A DNA stretch of 64,000 nucleotides from Paenibacillus rhizosphaerae (GCF_014192015.1 NZ_JACHXJ010000004.1:310001-374000); one strand, 5' to 3'. Numbered from the stretch's first letter, positions 17,517-25,556 are shown. The notes: generated by a model from the sequence alone, not told the origin. Numbers and translations: made by a program.

Positions 17517-18143
17517 TTATATTGGGAACGAAGGTGCACCTTCGGCAAACTCGCCCGCGTAGGAACGTTTGTGTAACTCCGTTAGGGTTGCTCCCTCTTG
17601 CCAGGCTTTCAAAAAGGTTTCCGGGTTCACCAAGACGCCGAGTGCTTCGATGGGGTTGGAACAATGCTGGAGTTCGCGCATGGCTTCCAGACCTTTGAGC
17701 AGGTCAGGTCCATAGTTGTCGGCTTGAAGTTCAAGGGCATTGTTGTCAGGATCCCGATAATAGAACGACGTATTTGGACCATGATTCATCGCCATGTACG
17801 GCACCAGCCCCTTTTGTTTCAAACGCTGGTACGTCCGCAGGAGATCATCGATGCTGTAGATGAATGCTACATGATGCATGCCCGCGCTTTCGGGTACCTG
17901 TTCGATGCAAGCAGGATCGTGAAAGAGGACCAGGCGATGGTGGGCCAGATCAAAGGTGTAAAAGCCTCCAATGCCCTCCACTTCAAGGGACGGTGTGACT
18001 CCGAGGAAGGTGCGGTAGAACTCCCGCATCTCCAGGAACCTGGCCGTTTTAAAACCAATGTGATGCAGCTGCACAGGCGGAATACCTGGCTCGTCAAGAG
18101 GGTCTTGATCATGTTGTGGAGTTTCCATCATCTGTTTAGCCAT
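17517..18143 (-). CDS. VOC (glyoxalase/dioxygenase fold) family protein
   Basis: Vicinal-oxygen-chelate protein of 208 aa. The first beta-alpha-beta unit begins VQLHHIGFKTARFLEMREFYRTFLGV, with the metal-ligand type His; the second contains MHHVAFIYSIDDLLRTYQRL and YYRDPDNNALELQ, where the final Glu is the usual ligand. A C-terminal extension of about 65 residues follows, as in some biphenyl-dioxygenase-like members. The start has GGGAG about 13 bases upstream. It is divergent from an SRPBCC gene across a region with two inverted repeats. Confidence 0.82.
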   Translation of the reverse strand: MAKQMMETPQHDQDPLDEPGIPPVQLHHIGFKTARFLEMREFYRTFLGVTPSLEVEGIGGFYTFDLAHHRLVLFHDPACIEQVPESAGMHHVAFIYSIDDLLRTYQRLKQKGLVPYMAMNHGPNTSFYYRDPDNNALELQADNYGPDLLKGLEAMRELQHCSNPIEALGVLVNPETFLKAWQEGATLTELHKRSYAGEFAEGAPSFPI

Positions 18144-18221
18144 TTAGAAGATCAGCTCCCGTTCATTTTTTATGCGATTTGCCTGCCGCCGGCTGACAAA
18201 CAAATCCATTTGCGCTATCAT

Positions 18222-18237
18222 GTGACTATAAAGTCAC
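18222..18237. promoter_or_regulatory. Inverted repeat, candidate operator 1
   Basis: GTGACTATAAAGTCAC, a perfect 5-6-5 palindrome between the divergent VOC and SRPBCC genes. Confidence 0.6.
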
Positions 18238-18257
18238 TTATGACACCCTCATCATAT

Positions 18258-18273
18258 GTTACTAAAAAGTAAC
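18258..18273. promoter_or_regulatory. Inverted repeat, candidate operator 2
   Basis: GTTACTAAAAAGTAAC, perfect arms and the same 5-6-5 layout as the repeat at 18222, 36 bases away. Together they look like two sites for one dimeric repressor, which is not encoded beside them. Confidence 0.6.
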
Positions 18274-18321
18274 GTGTCAAGCGATTAAAAATATTTTTTT
18301 GAACTGGAGCGTGAAACGAAA

Positions 18322-18771
18322 ATGGAAACCAACCCTCGTCATGTAAGTCGGATCGCGATTAAAGCAACCCCCGAACAAGTGTGGCAAGCGATTACGGATC
18401 CGGACAAGACGTCGAAGTTTTGGTACAACTGCGCCATCCGTTCCGATTGGCAAATCGAATCTCCATTCGAGCTATGGAACAAGGAAGAAAAGAGAGCGGA
18501 AGGGATCATTGTCGATATCGATCCTCCGAGTAAACTCGTAATGAGTTGGCGGTATGTTGCGTTTCCGGGGACGAAAAACGAGCCCCCGATACGCATTACG
18601 TGGGAGATCAGTTCACACGACGAACTTAAGGGCGTCACCCTCGTAACCGTTGTGCATGACGAACTGGAACAAGCCGCTGAAACGGCAAAAATTGTTGAAA
18701 GGGGATTTCCGATCGTGCTTTCAGGCTTAAAGACGCTGCTCGAAACCGGAGAGGCGCTCATTGGCGGATAA
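18322..18771 (+). CDS. SRPBCC / AHSA1-type START-like protein
   Basis: Small START-fold protein of 149 aa. It begins with the typical VSRIAIKATPEQVWQAITDPDKTSKFWYNC and ends with a long helix ending LSGLKTLLETGEAL, as in AHSA1-like proteins that bind small hydrophobic ligands. No enzyme activity can be assigned. Such genes often travel with ArsR regulators; none is adjacent here. It is divergent from the VOC-SnoaL pair and probably shares its operators. Confidence 0.82.
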   Translation: METNPRHVSRIAIKATPEQVWQAITDPDKTSKFWYNCAIRSDWQIESPFELWNKEEKRAEGIIVDIDPPSKLVMSWRYVAFPGTKNEPPIRITWEISSHDELKGVTLVTVVHDELEQAAETAKIVERGFPIVLSGLKTLLETGEALIGG

Positions 18772-18800
18772 CACCATAGCGTTAAACATATCCTGGGATT

Positions 18801-18836
18801 GTAAAAAGAAAAGGGCCTGTCCATAGCGGGCAGGCC
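18801..18836 (-). terminator. Terminator of the thiamine-precursor operon
   Basis: GGCCTGTCC (18814) pairs imperfectly with GGGCAGGCC, and on the minus strand a TTTTCTTTTT run follows. It closes the minus-strand operon that ends with the TatD gene. Confidence 0.7.
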
Positions 18837-18846
18837 ACTTTCTGAT

Positions 18847-19746
18847 TTAACGTGGAAGGCCATAAAAACGGCAGGCATTGGCATGCAGCAGCGCCCTCGC
18901 TTCCGGCAGGGGAACGCTATGGATGCTGCTCCATACGCGGGCCACTTCCGCGGTCATGCGGGGATGGGTCATCTGACCGGCGAACGGCCCTTCGAACGGC
19001 CAGGGCCCGTCCGTCTCGGTCATCACCTGGGAGGCGGGATACCGGCGCGCGAGCTCCTGGATTTCCGCCTCGTAGGCGATATCCGGCGTGAACGAGACGT
19101 AATACCCGCTATCCGCCATGCGCCGCACGGTGTCCGCCGATCCCTTGAACCAGTGGAAATGGGCGCGGGAGACGCCGTGCTTCTCCAGCAGATCGCAGGC
19201 GATGTCCGCATCCTCGTACACGGCATGCAGCACGATCGGCTTGTCATGGTCCCGGGCAAAACGGACGAAGCGCTCGAGCAGCGCCTCGTATGGCCCGTTA
19301 TCCCAAGGAAGCCCGGCCTCGGCGGCCTCCAGCCGCGAGTAGTACGGCAGGCCGACTTCGCCGACGGCGACCATGTCGCCCGCATGCTCGTCCATCCAGC
19401 CGAAGAGCGCGTCGATCTCGCGGTCAGCAGGGAGCGGCTGCTCGGGATGGAAGCCGAAGGCGGGATAGACCTGCCCGGGCCAGGCCTGGGCAAGCCTCAG
19501 ATTGGCTTGGCTTGATGCCAGATCCATGGACACGCCGATGACGGCTTCGACGCCGGCATCCTTCAGACTCCCGAGCAGCGCCTGCGTCTCGTGCTCCTTA
19601 TAGGTATCGAGATGAATATGGGCATCGATCAAGGGGGCGAGCGGCGGCCGGTTCGCCTCCGCAGAGGATGCGGATGCCGCCGCTTTCCGGTCGAGGGCCA
19701 TCTCTTGGCCGTTTGCAGGCTTGATTTCGCTGTGGTTGCTGCTCAT
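18847..19746 (-). CDS. TatD-family metal-dependent hydrolase in a thiamine operon
   Basis: Amidohydrolase-fold enzyme of 299 aa. Metal ligands can be seen in order: His-x-His in LIDAHIHLD (about residue 41), Glu in VAVGEVGLP (about 130), His in PIVLHAVY (about 175), His in RAHFHWFKG (about 195) and Asp in TETDGPW (about 243). An N-terminal extension of about 35 residues is rich in Ala/Ser. It overlaps the upstream ATPase gene by four bases, so it is the last gene of the TPP-riboswitch operon. TatD proteins are usually described as DNases; here the context suggests hydrolysis of a thiamine breakdown product, which is inference. Confidence 0.87.
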   Translation of the reverse strand: MSSNHSEIKPANGQEMALDRKAAASASSAEANRPPLAPLIDAHIHLDTYKEHETQALLGSLKDAGVEAVIGVSMDLASSQANLRLAQAWPGQVYPAFGFHPEQPLPADREIDALFGWMDEHAGDMVAVGEVGLPYYSRLEAAEAGLPWDNGPYEALLERFVRFARDHDKPIVLHAVYEDADIACDLLEKHGVSRAHFHWFKGSADTVRRMADSGYYVSFTPDIAYEAEIQELARRYPASQVMTETDGPWPFEGPFAGQMTHPRMTAEVARVWSSIHSVPLPEARALLHANACRFYGLPR

Positions 19747-20558
19747 TGGCGTGATCCTCCTTGGTGTGCTGCCTGCATTTTTCGCTGCTCCTCACGCATC
19801 CATTCACTTAGCTGCCGCTTCAGCTGCAGGAACTCGGGAGCCTCCGTCACTTCCTCGCGCCGCGGGCGCGGAAACGGTACGTCGATGGCGTGCAGCACCG
19901 TGGCCGGCCGGCTCGAGAAGACGTAAATGCGGCTCGAGAGCAGCAGCGCCTCCTCGATGTTGTGCGTAATGAAGAGAACCGAGCGGCGGTTCTCTTCCCA
20001 AATGTCGAGCAGCCAGCGCTGCATGTCGCTGCGGGTCAGCGCATCGAGCGCGCTGAACGGCTCGTCGAGGCACATCAGCTCCTGCGGGCTGAGCAGCGCG
20101 CGGAGAAAGGCCGCCCGCTGCTGCATGCCGCCCGATAGCGTATGCGGATGTGCCTTTTCAAAGCCGGCCAGGCCGACTTTGGCGAGCCAGTGCCGCGCTT
20201 CCTCACGGGCCTCCCGGCTGACGGGGCCGTGCACCTCCTGGGCCAGCAGCACATTGTCCTCGATCGTCCGCCAAGGGAACAGGGCGGGCTGCTGCGGCAT
20301 GTAGCTGATGTGCCCCTGCTGCCCGGTCACCTCGGCGCCGTTCATCCGGACGGTGCCGGCATCCGGGCGGGTCAGCCCGCCGATCACGTGCAGCAGCGTG
20401 CTCTTGCCGCTTCCCGACGGTCCGATGATGGACACGAATTCGCCTTGGCCCACGGTCAGCGAGATGTCGCTGAGAACAGGCAGCGTACGGCGTTTCTCTT
20501 TGAAGCTTTTGCTGACGGAGACAATCTCCAGCGCGGGCGTGTTTTCTTTATTCATCAA
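19743..20558 (-). CDS. thiZ: ABC transporter ATPase for thiamine precursor uptake
   Basis: ATPase subunit of 271 aa, related to SsuB/TauB/ThiZ. It contains Walker A GPSGSGKST (about 43-51), the Q-loop MPQQPALFPW, signature LSGGMQQR (about 145) and Walker B MCLDEPFSALD. It energises the permease encoded just upstream. It is part of the riboswitch-controlled operon: 27 bases after the permease and overlapping TatD. The symbol follows the B. subtilis thiXYZ naming and is by context. Confidence 0.88.
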   Translation of the reverse strand: MMNKENTPALEIVSVSKSFKEKRRTLPVLSDISLTVGQGEFVSIIGPSGSGKSTLLHVIGGLTRPDAGTVRMNGAEVTGQQGHISYMPQQPALFPWRTIEDNVLLAQEVHGPVSREAREEARHWLAKVGLAGFEKAHPHTLSGGMQQRAAFLRALLSPQELMCLDEPFSALDALTRSDMQRWLLDIWEENRRSVLFITHNIEEALLLSSRIYVFSSRPATVLHAIDVPFPRPRREEVTEAPEFLQLKRQLSEWMREEQRKMQAAHQGGSRQ

Positions 20559-20585
20559 GGCAACTCTCCTTTCCGGCCAGGCCCG

Positions 20586-21344
20586 CTAGCCCTGCTTCGG
20601 CTTCCAGCGGACGAACCATTTTTCGAGCAGCGCAATCAGCCCGAACATCAGCAGGCTCAGCACGACGATGATCATGATCGCCACGAACATGCGGTCGGTG
20701 CGGTAGCCCGATTTTTGCAGCATCATATAATAGCCAATGCCCTTGTCGGCTCCAAGCCACTCGGCGATAATCGCGCCCATGACGCTGTAAGTGGCAGCGA
20801 TTTTAATGCCGGAGAAGATGGAAGGGAGCGCGTGGGGCAGCTCCAGCTTGGCGAAGATTTGGCCTTTGCCCGCCCCGATCATGCGCATGTAGTTCATCAT
20901 GACGGGATCGGTCTGCTTCAAGCCGCCTAAGGCGGCGACCGCCACCGGGAAAAAGCAGACGAGCGTGATGACGATGATCTTGGGCAGGAGACCGAAGCCG
21001 AACCAGATCATCAGCAGGGGGGCGAGGGCGATCGTCGGGATATTTTGGCTTAGAATCAGCAGCGGATACAGCGCCTGCTTCAAAAACGGAATCAAATGCA
21101 GAATCAGTGCGATGATCAGCCCGATGGCGGTTCCGATGGCGAAGCCGAACACGGTCAGCTTCAGCGTGGCCCATACATGCTCCCACAAGCCGCCGGATGC
21201 AGCCGCGGTTTCCCGGGCGATGTCGCTCGGCGCAGGCAGAATCCACTGTTCGATATGGAACAGGGAGGTCAGCAGCTGCCACACGAGCAAAAAGAAGATG
21301 ACCGCCACGAGGGGCGGCCATACGTTTTTCCACCAGCTTCTCAT
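20586..21344 (-). CDS. thiX: ABC transporter permease for thiamine precursor uptake
   Basis: Permease of 252 aa with about six membrane helices, of the SsuC/TauC/ThiX type. The EAA-like loop is AKLELPHALPSIFSGIKIA in the second half, where the ATPase docks, followed by the conserved EWLGADKGIGYYM. The ATG overlaps the end of the thiamine-binding protein gene by four bases, indicating translational coupling. Substrate inferred from the riboswitch and the ThiY-like binding protein. Confidence 0.88.
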   Translation of the reverse strand: MRSWWKNVWPPLVAVIFFLLVWQLLTSLFHIEQWILPAPSDIARETAAASGGLWEHVWATLKLTVFGFAIGTAIGLIIALILHLIPFLKQALYPLLILSQNIPTIALAPLLMIWFGFGLLPKIIVITLVCFFPVAVAALGGLKQTDPVMMNYMRMIGAGKGQIFAKLELPHALPSIFSGIKIAATYSVMGAIIAEWLGADKGIGYYMMLQKSGYRTDRMFVAIMIIVVLSLLMFGLIALLEKWFVRWKPKQG

Positions 21345-21634
21345 GGACGGTACTTCTCCGTCAGCTTGTCCATGCTGATTCCGCCGGGATTATGGGCGAT
21401 TTTAACCTGGGAGATAATGCTTGGGCTGCCTGCGGCCACCAGAGCTTCATGCATTTTGCGCACAACGTCCAGCAGCTCCTCGAGCTCGCCTTCCATCGTC
21501 GTTTCCAGCGGATGCACCTCGTGCTTCACGCCGGACTGCTGAATGACCTCAATGGCGCGGTCGACGTAGGCGTAAGAGTCTTCGTTGCCCGGCGTTTTCG
21601 GGATCACCTGAATGCTTAACAGCGTATTGGCCAT
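21341..21634 (-). CDS. MTH1187/YkoF-type thiamine-binding protein
   Basis: Small ferredoxin-fold protein of 97 aa of the MTH1187 (DUF77) family, members of which bind thiamine or its hydroxymethylpyrimidine part. Family features are the N-terminal strand ANTLLSIQVIPK, the HPLETTMEGELEELLDVVRKMHEAL segment and the late strand ISQVKI. I chose ATG 21634, with GAGAGGAAG about 9 bases upstream, over a TTG three codons earlier. It lies between the binding-protein and permease genes of the TPP-controlled operon, as in other thiamine transport loci. Confidence 0.85.
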   Translation of the reverse strand: MANTLLSIQVIPKTPGNEDSYAYVDRAIEVIQQSGVKHEVHPLETTMEGELEELLDVVRKMHEALVAAGSPSIISQVKIAHNPGGISMDKLTEKYRP

Positions 21635-21688
21635 ACGAATCAACTTCCTCTCTTCATAGGTTACAGGTATTGTCAGGCTTTAGCCGGC

Positions 21689-22741
21689 TTATTGTTCCGG
21701 CAAAAAGTCATTTGTGTACGCGCTCTTCACGTCCAGCGGCTTATCCAGCAGCTTGTGCTCGTACATCCAGTCGGAATAGCCCTTCCAGATCTGTTCCTTC
21801 TGCTCGCCCCAGCGGGCTGCGTCGTCCTGATATTTAGGACTTAACCATTTCTGGCTCTCGATCACCAGCTGCTTGTCGAGATCCGGCACGTCTTTCAGCA
21901 GCAGGTTAGCGGCTTCTTCCGGCTTGTCGATCGCGTACTGATAGCCTTTGGCGGTCGCGCGCATAAACGCTTTAACCAGCTCGGGGTCCTCCTGGATCTG
22001 CTTCTCGTTCGTTACGAGGACCGGAGTGTAGTAGTCCAGCTTCTCGGAATAATCTTTGACATACAGCATGTCCAGCGGCTCGCCGCGCAGCTTCGCTTCG
22101 ATTCCCGTCCAGCCGTAGAAGATCCAGGCGAAATCGATGTCCCGCTTCACGGCGGTAAAATAATCGGCGTCGCCGATGTTGACGATTTTCACCTTCTTCA
22201 CGTCCGCCTTGTCGATTTCCATGATGGAGCCCATGACAGCTTCCTCGACAGGGGAGCCCCAGCCACCGTAGGTTTTGCCTTCAAAATCCTTCGGCGTCTT
22301 GATACCCCGGTCCACCGGTGCGGCAAAGCCCGACGTATTGTGCTGGATGACTGCGGCGATCGAGACGAGCGGCACGCCCTGCGTGCGGGCCTGAGTCACG
22401 CTCTCCTGATAGCTTACGCCGAAGGGCACTTTACCGGAAGCGACCATGGCGTCGGCGCCCGTGGAGCCCGGCTGCACGATTTCAACGTTCAAGCCTTCTT
22501 CTTTATAGTAGCCCAAGTCTTTGGCGACGTAGAGCCCGGTATGGTTTGTGTTGGGCGTCCAGTCGAGGACGACTTTGACGTCCTTCAGCGGCTTCGCTGC
22601 GGTGTTGTCCTGGCCTGCCGTGCTATCGGAAGCGGATGTGCCTTCTCCGCTGCCCGTATTGTTCTGGCTGCCGCCGCATCCGGCAAGCGCCAGTACGAGC
22701 GTGCAGACCAGCAGCAACAGGCCGATGGATTTGTTCTTCAT
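21689..22741 (-). CDS. thiY: ThiY-like substrate-binding lipoprotein (NMT1/THI5 family)
   Basis: Extracellular binding lipoprotein of 350 aa for a pyrimidine precursor of thiamine, probably formylaminopyrimidine or HMP. The lipobox is LAGC, then a Ser/Thr/Gly linker. The mature part starts VKVVLDWTPNTNHTGLYVAKDLGYYKEEGL, the hallmark of the NMT1/THI5-like family. AAAGGAGAG precedes the ATG. It is the first gene after the TPP riboswitch, so its expression falls when thiamine pyrophosphate is plentiful. Confidence 0.92.
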   Translation of the reverse strand: MKNKSIGLLLLVCTLVLALAGCGGSQNNTGSGEGTSASDSTAGQDNTAAKPLKDVKVVLDWTPNTNHTGLYVAKDLGYYKEEGLNVEIVQPGSTGADAMVASGKVPFGVSYQESVTQARTQGVPLVSIAAVIQHNTSGFAAPVDRGIKTPKDFEGKTYGGWGSPVEEAVMGSIMEIDKADVKKVKIVNIGDADYFTAVKRDIDFAWIFYGWTGIEAKLRGEPLDMLYVKDYSEKLDYYTPVLVTNEKQIQEDPELVKAFMRATAKGYQYAIDKPEEAANLLLKDVPDLDKQLVIESQKWLSPKYQDDAARWGEQKEQIWKGYSDWMYEHKLLDKPLDVKSAYTNDFLPEQ

Positions 22742-22906
22742 GGCTTTCTCTCTCCTTTGATATCCGGTCGTTCTTTATTTTCTCTGTCGAAGCAATCGAC
22801 CGGTGATCCCCTATCCTTGTTAGATTTAGAATCGTAAGCCGATCTGAGTGACTGAATCATAGAAGCATTCGTAAGGCGCAATCCCGTTTTTCATTATTAT
22901 TCATGT

Positions 22907-22932
22907 AAAAAGCGCCCCGTAAACGGGACGCT
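22907..22932 (-). terminator. Riboswitch expression-platform terminator
   Basis: On the minus strand AGCGTCCCG pairs with CGGGGCGCT around TTTA, ending in TTTTT. It lies about 40 bases after the TPP aptamer and before thiY, as expected for a terminator formed when TPP is bound. Confidence 0.88.
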
Positions 22933-22972
22933 TCACATGCGCAAGATCAGCACGGCTTGTATGCCGTGACAA

Positions 22973-23066
22973 ACGGTTTCCTACGCTGGCATTACCCAGA
23001 TCAGGTTAAAAGGGTCAGTATCTTGAAGGGATACAATCTCAGCCGGCCAATTCCAGCACCCCGGAT
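22973..23066 (-). ncRNA. TPP riboswitch (THI element)
   Basis: On the minus strand the aptamer shows the conserved blocks GGGGTGC, GGCTGAGA, ACCTGATCTGG and TAATGCCAGCG in the right order and spacing, with a variable P3 arm between. A terminator follows and a ThiY-type transporter operon starts after it. This sets the pathway of the operon as thiamine salvage. Confidence 0.95.
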
Positions 23067-23098
23067 TCTATAAGGTTTTCGGGTTGTTTTCCTCCCAT

Positions 23099-23127
23099 AT
23101 TATAGTCCATCCCCCTGGGGGTGTCCA
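23099..23127 (-). promoter_or_regulatory. Promoter of the riboswitch operon
   Basis: On the minus strand TGGACA (-35, 23122-23127) and TATAAT (-10, 23099-23104) are 17 bases apart, placing the start of transcription about 30 bases before the aptamer. Confidence 0.75.
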
Positions 23128-23147
23128 GACATCTGCATGATTCCAGA

Positions 23148-23534
23148 TTATCTCTGGAAAAATTCGATCCATTCTTTTTCCGGGCCATAGATAAAGAAGT
23201 ATTGGTATCCGTTCGGCAGAGTCACGATTTCCTGATCGATCAGCTCTACGCCGCTGAGCGCTTGAATCCGCGCAAATTCCTGCTGAATGTCGTCGACATG
23301 GATCGCGAAATGGTGCACCGTGCCCTCGGCCGGCAGGTCGTAGCTGTAGCCTTGAATGAGCTCGATTTCCGTCTCGTCGCTGCCCCCGAAGCCGAGAAAA
23401 GCCAGCTGGAACACGCCATTGGTGTGCGTCAGCCTGCCTTTAAGCTCCAAGCCCACGATCTCGGTATAAAACCGAATGGTTGACTCCAAATCCCGCACGA
23501 CGATGCCGACATGATCCAAACGTTTATTAGCCAT
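23148..23534 (-). CDS. VOC family protein (glyoxalase-like)
   Basis: Single-domain vicinal-oxygen-chelate protein of 128 aa. It starts KRLDHVGIVVRDLESTIRFYTEIVGLEL with the first metal-ligand His, has TEIELIQ in the middle, HHFAIHVDDIQQEF with a further His, and ends GPEKEWIEFFQ, with the final Glu ligand. This is the layout of methylmalonyl-CoA epimerase and lactoylglutathione-lyase-like proteins, so it probably acts as a dimer on a small carbonyl compound. AAAAGGAG precedes the ATG. It lies just upstream of the TPP riboswitch but with its own stop and a separate promoter between. Confidence 0.85.
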   Translation of the reverse strand: MANKRLDHVGIVVRDLESTIRFYTEIVGLELKGRLTHTNGVFQLAFLGFGGSDETEIELIQGYSYDLPAEGTVHHFAIHVDDIQQEFARIQALSGVELIDQEIVTLPNGYQYFFIYGPEKEWIEFFQR

Positions 23535-23665
23535 ATGTATAAGCTCCTTTTCAAAATACTTGTAACGGATTTTCCCTAAATTAAGGCCATTATAGCACTT
23601 AAATCCGGGTTGTACGGCAACTTTATATATTCATCATTGTTTATAAATTGTAGGCTGTTGGTGGC

Positions 23666-24025
23666 ATGGGTAGTATTGAAATAGTTAGGAACGGAGGGAA
23701 GAGGGTCCTGAAAAAAATAATTGCAGTATGGCTTTTCATGTGTATGTTGACAGCATGCACCGGGCCAACGTCTGGCGGGGGAGACATAACGATACTCGAT
23801 AAGCAACTCATTGGCTCGACATATTGGATTGTCGCCGAGAATCCCCATAGTAAAGAGGAAGGAGCATTTAAAATTAAAGTCGATAATGAAAATACATGGA
23901 ACTTGTTAGAGGTCGGAAGAACGTACTTATCGACATACTCATATAAGTCTTTAGACAAAGGAGCTAAGCTGCTGAGTGTCCGCCATATCAATGAGGGGCA
24001 GTCAGCAACGCAACAGGTTCATTGA
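23666..24025 (+). CDS. Small hypothetical lipoprotein
   Basis: Putative lipoprotein of up to 119 aa. A hydrophobic signal (KKIIAVWLFMCMLTAC) ends in a lipobox-like MLTAC. The remainder is short and beta-rich. The start is unclear: ATG 23666 gives a 14-residue lead before the Lys-Lys of the signal, whereas a GGAGGG-AGAGGG stretch at 23692-23705 sits right before VLKK, where only a CTG (23708) is available. The terminator just after the stop supports a real gene. No family recognised. Confidence 0.65.
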   Translation: MGSIEIVRNGGKRVLKKIIAVWLFMCMLTACTGPTSGGGDITILDKQLIGSTYWIVAENPHSKEEGAFKIKVDNENTWNLLEVGRTYLSTYSYKSLDKGAKLLSVRHINEGQSATQQVH

Positions 24026-24026
24026 C

Positions 24027-24066
24027 AAAAGCCCGGGAAGTCCGTGAGACTACCCGGGCTTTTTTA
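24027..24066. terminator. Bidirectional terminator
   Basis: AAAAGCCCGGG pairs with CCCGGGCTTTT, with T and A runs outside. It separates the lipoprotein gene and the convergent CGNR gene. Confidence 0.88.
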
Positions 24067-24666
24067 GTTCCCGCGCTGCTGCTTTTTCTTCGCATAAAAT
24101 TCGGCCGCCTTATGGCGGTTGCCGCAAGTTTCCATGCTGCACCAGCGCCGCTTACCGCTCTTGGAGGTGTCCACAAAGTGCAGGATGCAGTCGTCATGCT
24201 CGCATATCCGAATGCGGTCCAAAGATACGCTTGCGAGCGTCTCGAACATGGAGCGGACGATGGGGTACAGCACGTCTTGGACGGCGGTTTGTCCGTAGGT
24301 GATGAGATGGGGGAGGCCTTGGGCATCCCGCTCAGCCCGAAGCGCCACGTCTAACCGTGACGCTTCGGCCCTTATGGCGGCGAATGCCTCTTCCGACAAG
24401 GTACCGTCATGGTCCACGTCTTCTAGGACGAGCCGGCACACGCCGCGCAGCCGGAGCAGTTCGGGCAGCAGGTCTTCCGGCGGTGCGGAAAAGGCTGCAC
24501 CGCCGGTATTGCTTAAGCCGTGCAGTTCATTATCGCGCAGCCATTCGTCCAGATATCCCGGCTCCTCCAGCATATCCGTGACCTGATGCTCCCGCATGCG
24601 TACCGTATTGGCGAGGTTGATCCACAGGGCGCCTCCCAGCACATTGCGGGAAGGGGACTTATCCAT
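24064..24666 (-). CDS. CGNR zinc-finger / ABATE domain regulator
   Basis: Probable stress-response transcription regulator of 200 aa. The N-terminal two thirds match the ABATE layout (NLANTVRMREHQVTDMLEEPGYLDEWL). The C-terminal zinc finger is C-x4-C...C-x4-C: CEHDDC, then RRWCSMETCGNRHKAAEFYAKK, with the CGNR that names the family. Ligand and targets are unknown. AAAGGATG precedes the ATG. It lies 13 bases after the MBL-fold gene on the same strand, so the two are cotranscribed. Confidence 0.9.
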   Translation of the reverse strand: MDKSPSRNVLGGALWINLANTVRMREHQVTDMLEEPGYLDEWLRDNELHGLSNTGGAAFSAPPEDLLPELLRLRGVCRLVLEDVDHDGTLSEEAFAAIRAEASRLDVALRAERDAQGLPHLITYGQTAVQDVLYPIVRSMFETLASVSLDRIRICEHDDCILHFVDTSKSGKRRWCSMETCGNRHKAAEFYAKKKQQRGN

Positions 24667-24679
24667 GATGCGTCATCCT

Positions 24680-25420
24680 TTATAAAGTAATCGTTTCCTT
24701 TGTATTCAGGAATGCTATGTCCATTGTATCATCAACCGCAGCCCGCAGGCGATTTTGCCAATCGGAAGTCTGCCGGTATACGGGCGGATGGTGGATGGCG
24801 GTATGGTGGATCGGCACCAGCCGTTTGGCCCCCAGAACGTGTGCCGCCGCGGCCGCTTGTTCAGGAAGCAGCGTAATCGGCATACCGCTGGGCGGCTGCA
24901 GATCAGGACGTTCCAGAATGGCGCCGTTCACCGGCAGGCATACCGCATCGAACGGGCCGTGAGCAGCGGCGATTTTCCACCAGTATCCATGCCACAGCGT
25001 ATCTCCGCAGTGGAGCAGGCGGCGCTCGCCGTCGCTCAGCGCCCAGGCGATCTGGGTGTCCCCGACCCCATCAATGGAGTAAGTGGCTGCAGCGCTCAGC
25101 GTACCGATTTGGAACACATCGCCGACCGAAGCGCCGATCACGCGGTTGAGGCCACTGTTCTTGGCGAGGAGGACACTCTCCTGTGGGAGGTACACGGGAA
25201 TATCAGCCCCGTAGGCTTCGATAATAGCCTGGGGATCAAAGTGATCGGTATGCTCGTGGGTGATCAGCACCGCATCTGCCGGGCCATATTCGCCAAGCGG
25301 GAAGAGAGGCTCGTGAGACTGGCCGAAAACGTCCGGAAAATAATAAATCGGGTCAATGACCACCGATGTGGCTTCTGTCGATACCCGAATGCCTGCCCAG
25401 GGAAGCTTTTGAAGTTCCAT
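24680..25420 (-). CDS. MBL-fold metallo-hydrolase (UlaG-like)
   Basis: Metallo-beta-lactamase-fold hydrolase of 246 aa. The metal motif is THEHTDHFD near residue 55; further ligands lie in LLHCGDTLWHG near residue 140 and VPIHHTAIHHPP near residue 210. The short N terminus (LPWAGIRVST) resembles UlaG-type proteins. Start: AAAAAGGAG is nine bases before ATG 25420, while the ATG at 25429 would touch it. It heads a two-gene unit with the CGNR regulator; its promoter region carries four GGTTAT elements. Confidence 0.87.
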   Translation of the reverse strand: MELQKLPWAGIRVSTEATSVVIDPIYYFPDVFGQSHEPLFPLGEYGPADAVLITHEHTDHFDPQAIIEAYGADIPVYLPQESVLLAKNSGLNRVIGASVGDVFQIGTLSAAATYSIDGVGDTQIAWALSDGERRLLHCGDTLWHGYWWKIAAAHGPFDAVCLPVNGAILERPDLQPPSGMPITLLPEQAAAAAHVLGAKRLVPIHHTAIHHPPVYRQTSDWQNRLRAAVDDTMDIAFLNTKETITL

Positions 25421-25437
25421 GTCATCCATCTCCTTTT

Positions 25438-25522
25438 TATAACCCTTAAAATTTTTATTACTGGTTATGAATGGATTATATCTGTATTTATATAACCTGT
25501 AAATAGTTTTTTAAGGGTTATA
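25438..25522. promoter_or_regulatory. Cluster of four GGTTAT elements, two in each orientation
   Basis: TATAACCCTTAAAA (25438-25451) and TTTTAAGGGTTATA (25509-25522) are perfect inverted copies 57 bases apart. Between them lie GGTTAT at 25463 and TATAACC at 25491, a second inverted pair. The block sits just upstream of the MBL-CGNR unit. Confidence 0.55.
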
Positions 25523-25533
25523 TAAAAATAAAA

Positions 25534-25556
25534 AAAGCGGACCGGCTGGCCCGCTT
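25534..25556 (-). terminator. Terminator of the MFS gene
   Basis: On the minus strand AGCGGGCC pairs with GGTCCGCT (one mismatch) around AGCC, followed by TTTTTTTATTTTTA. It lies 15 bases after the MFS stop. Confidence 0.75.
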
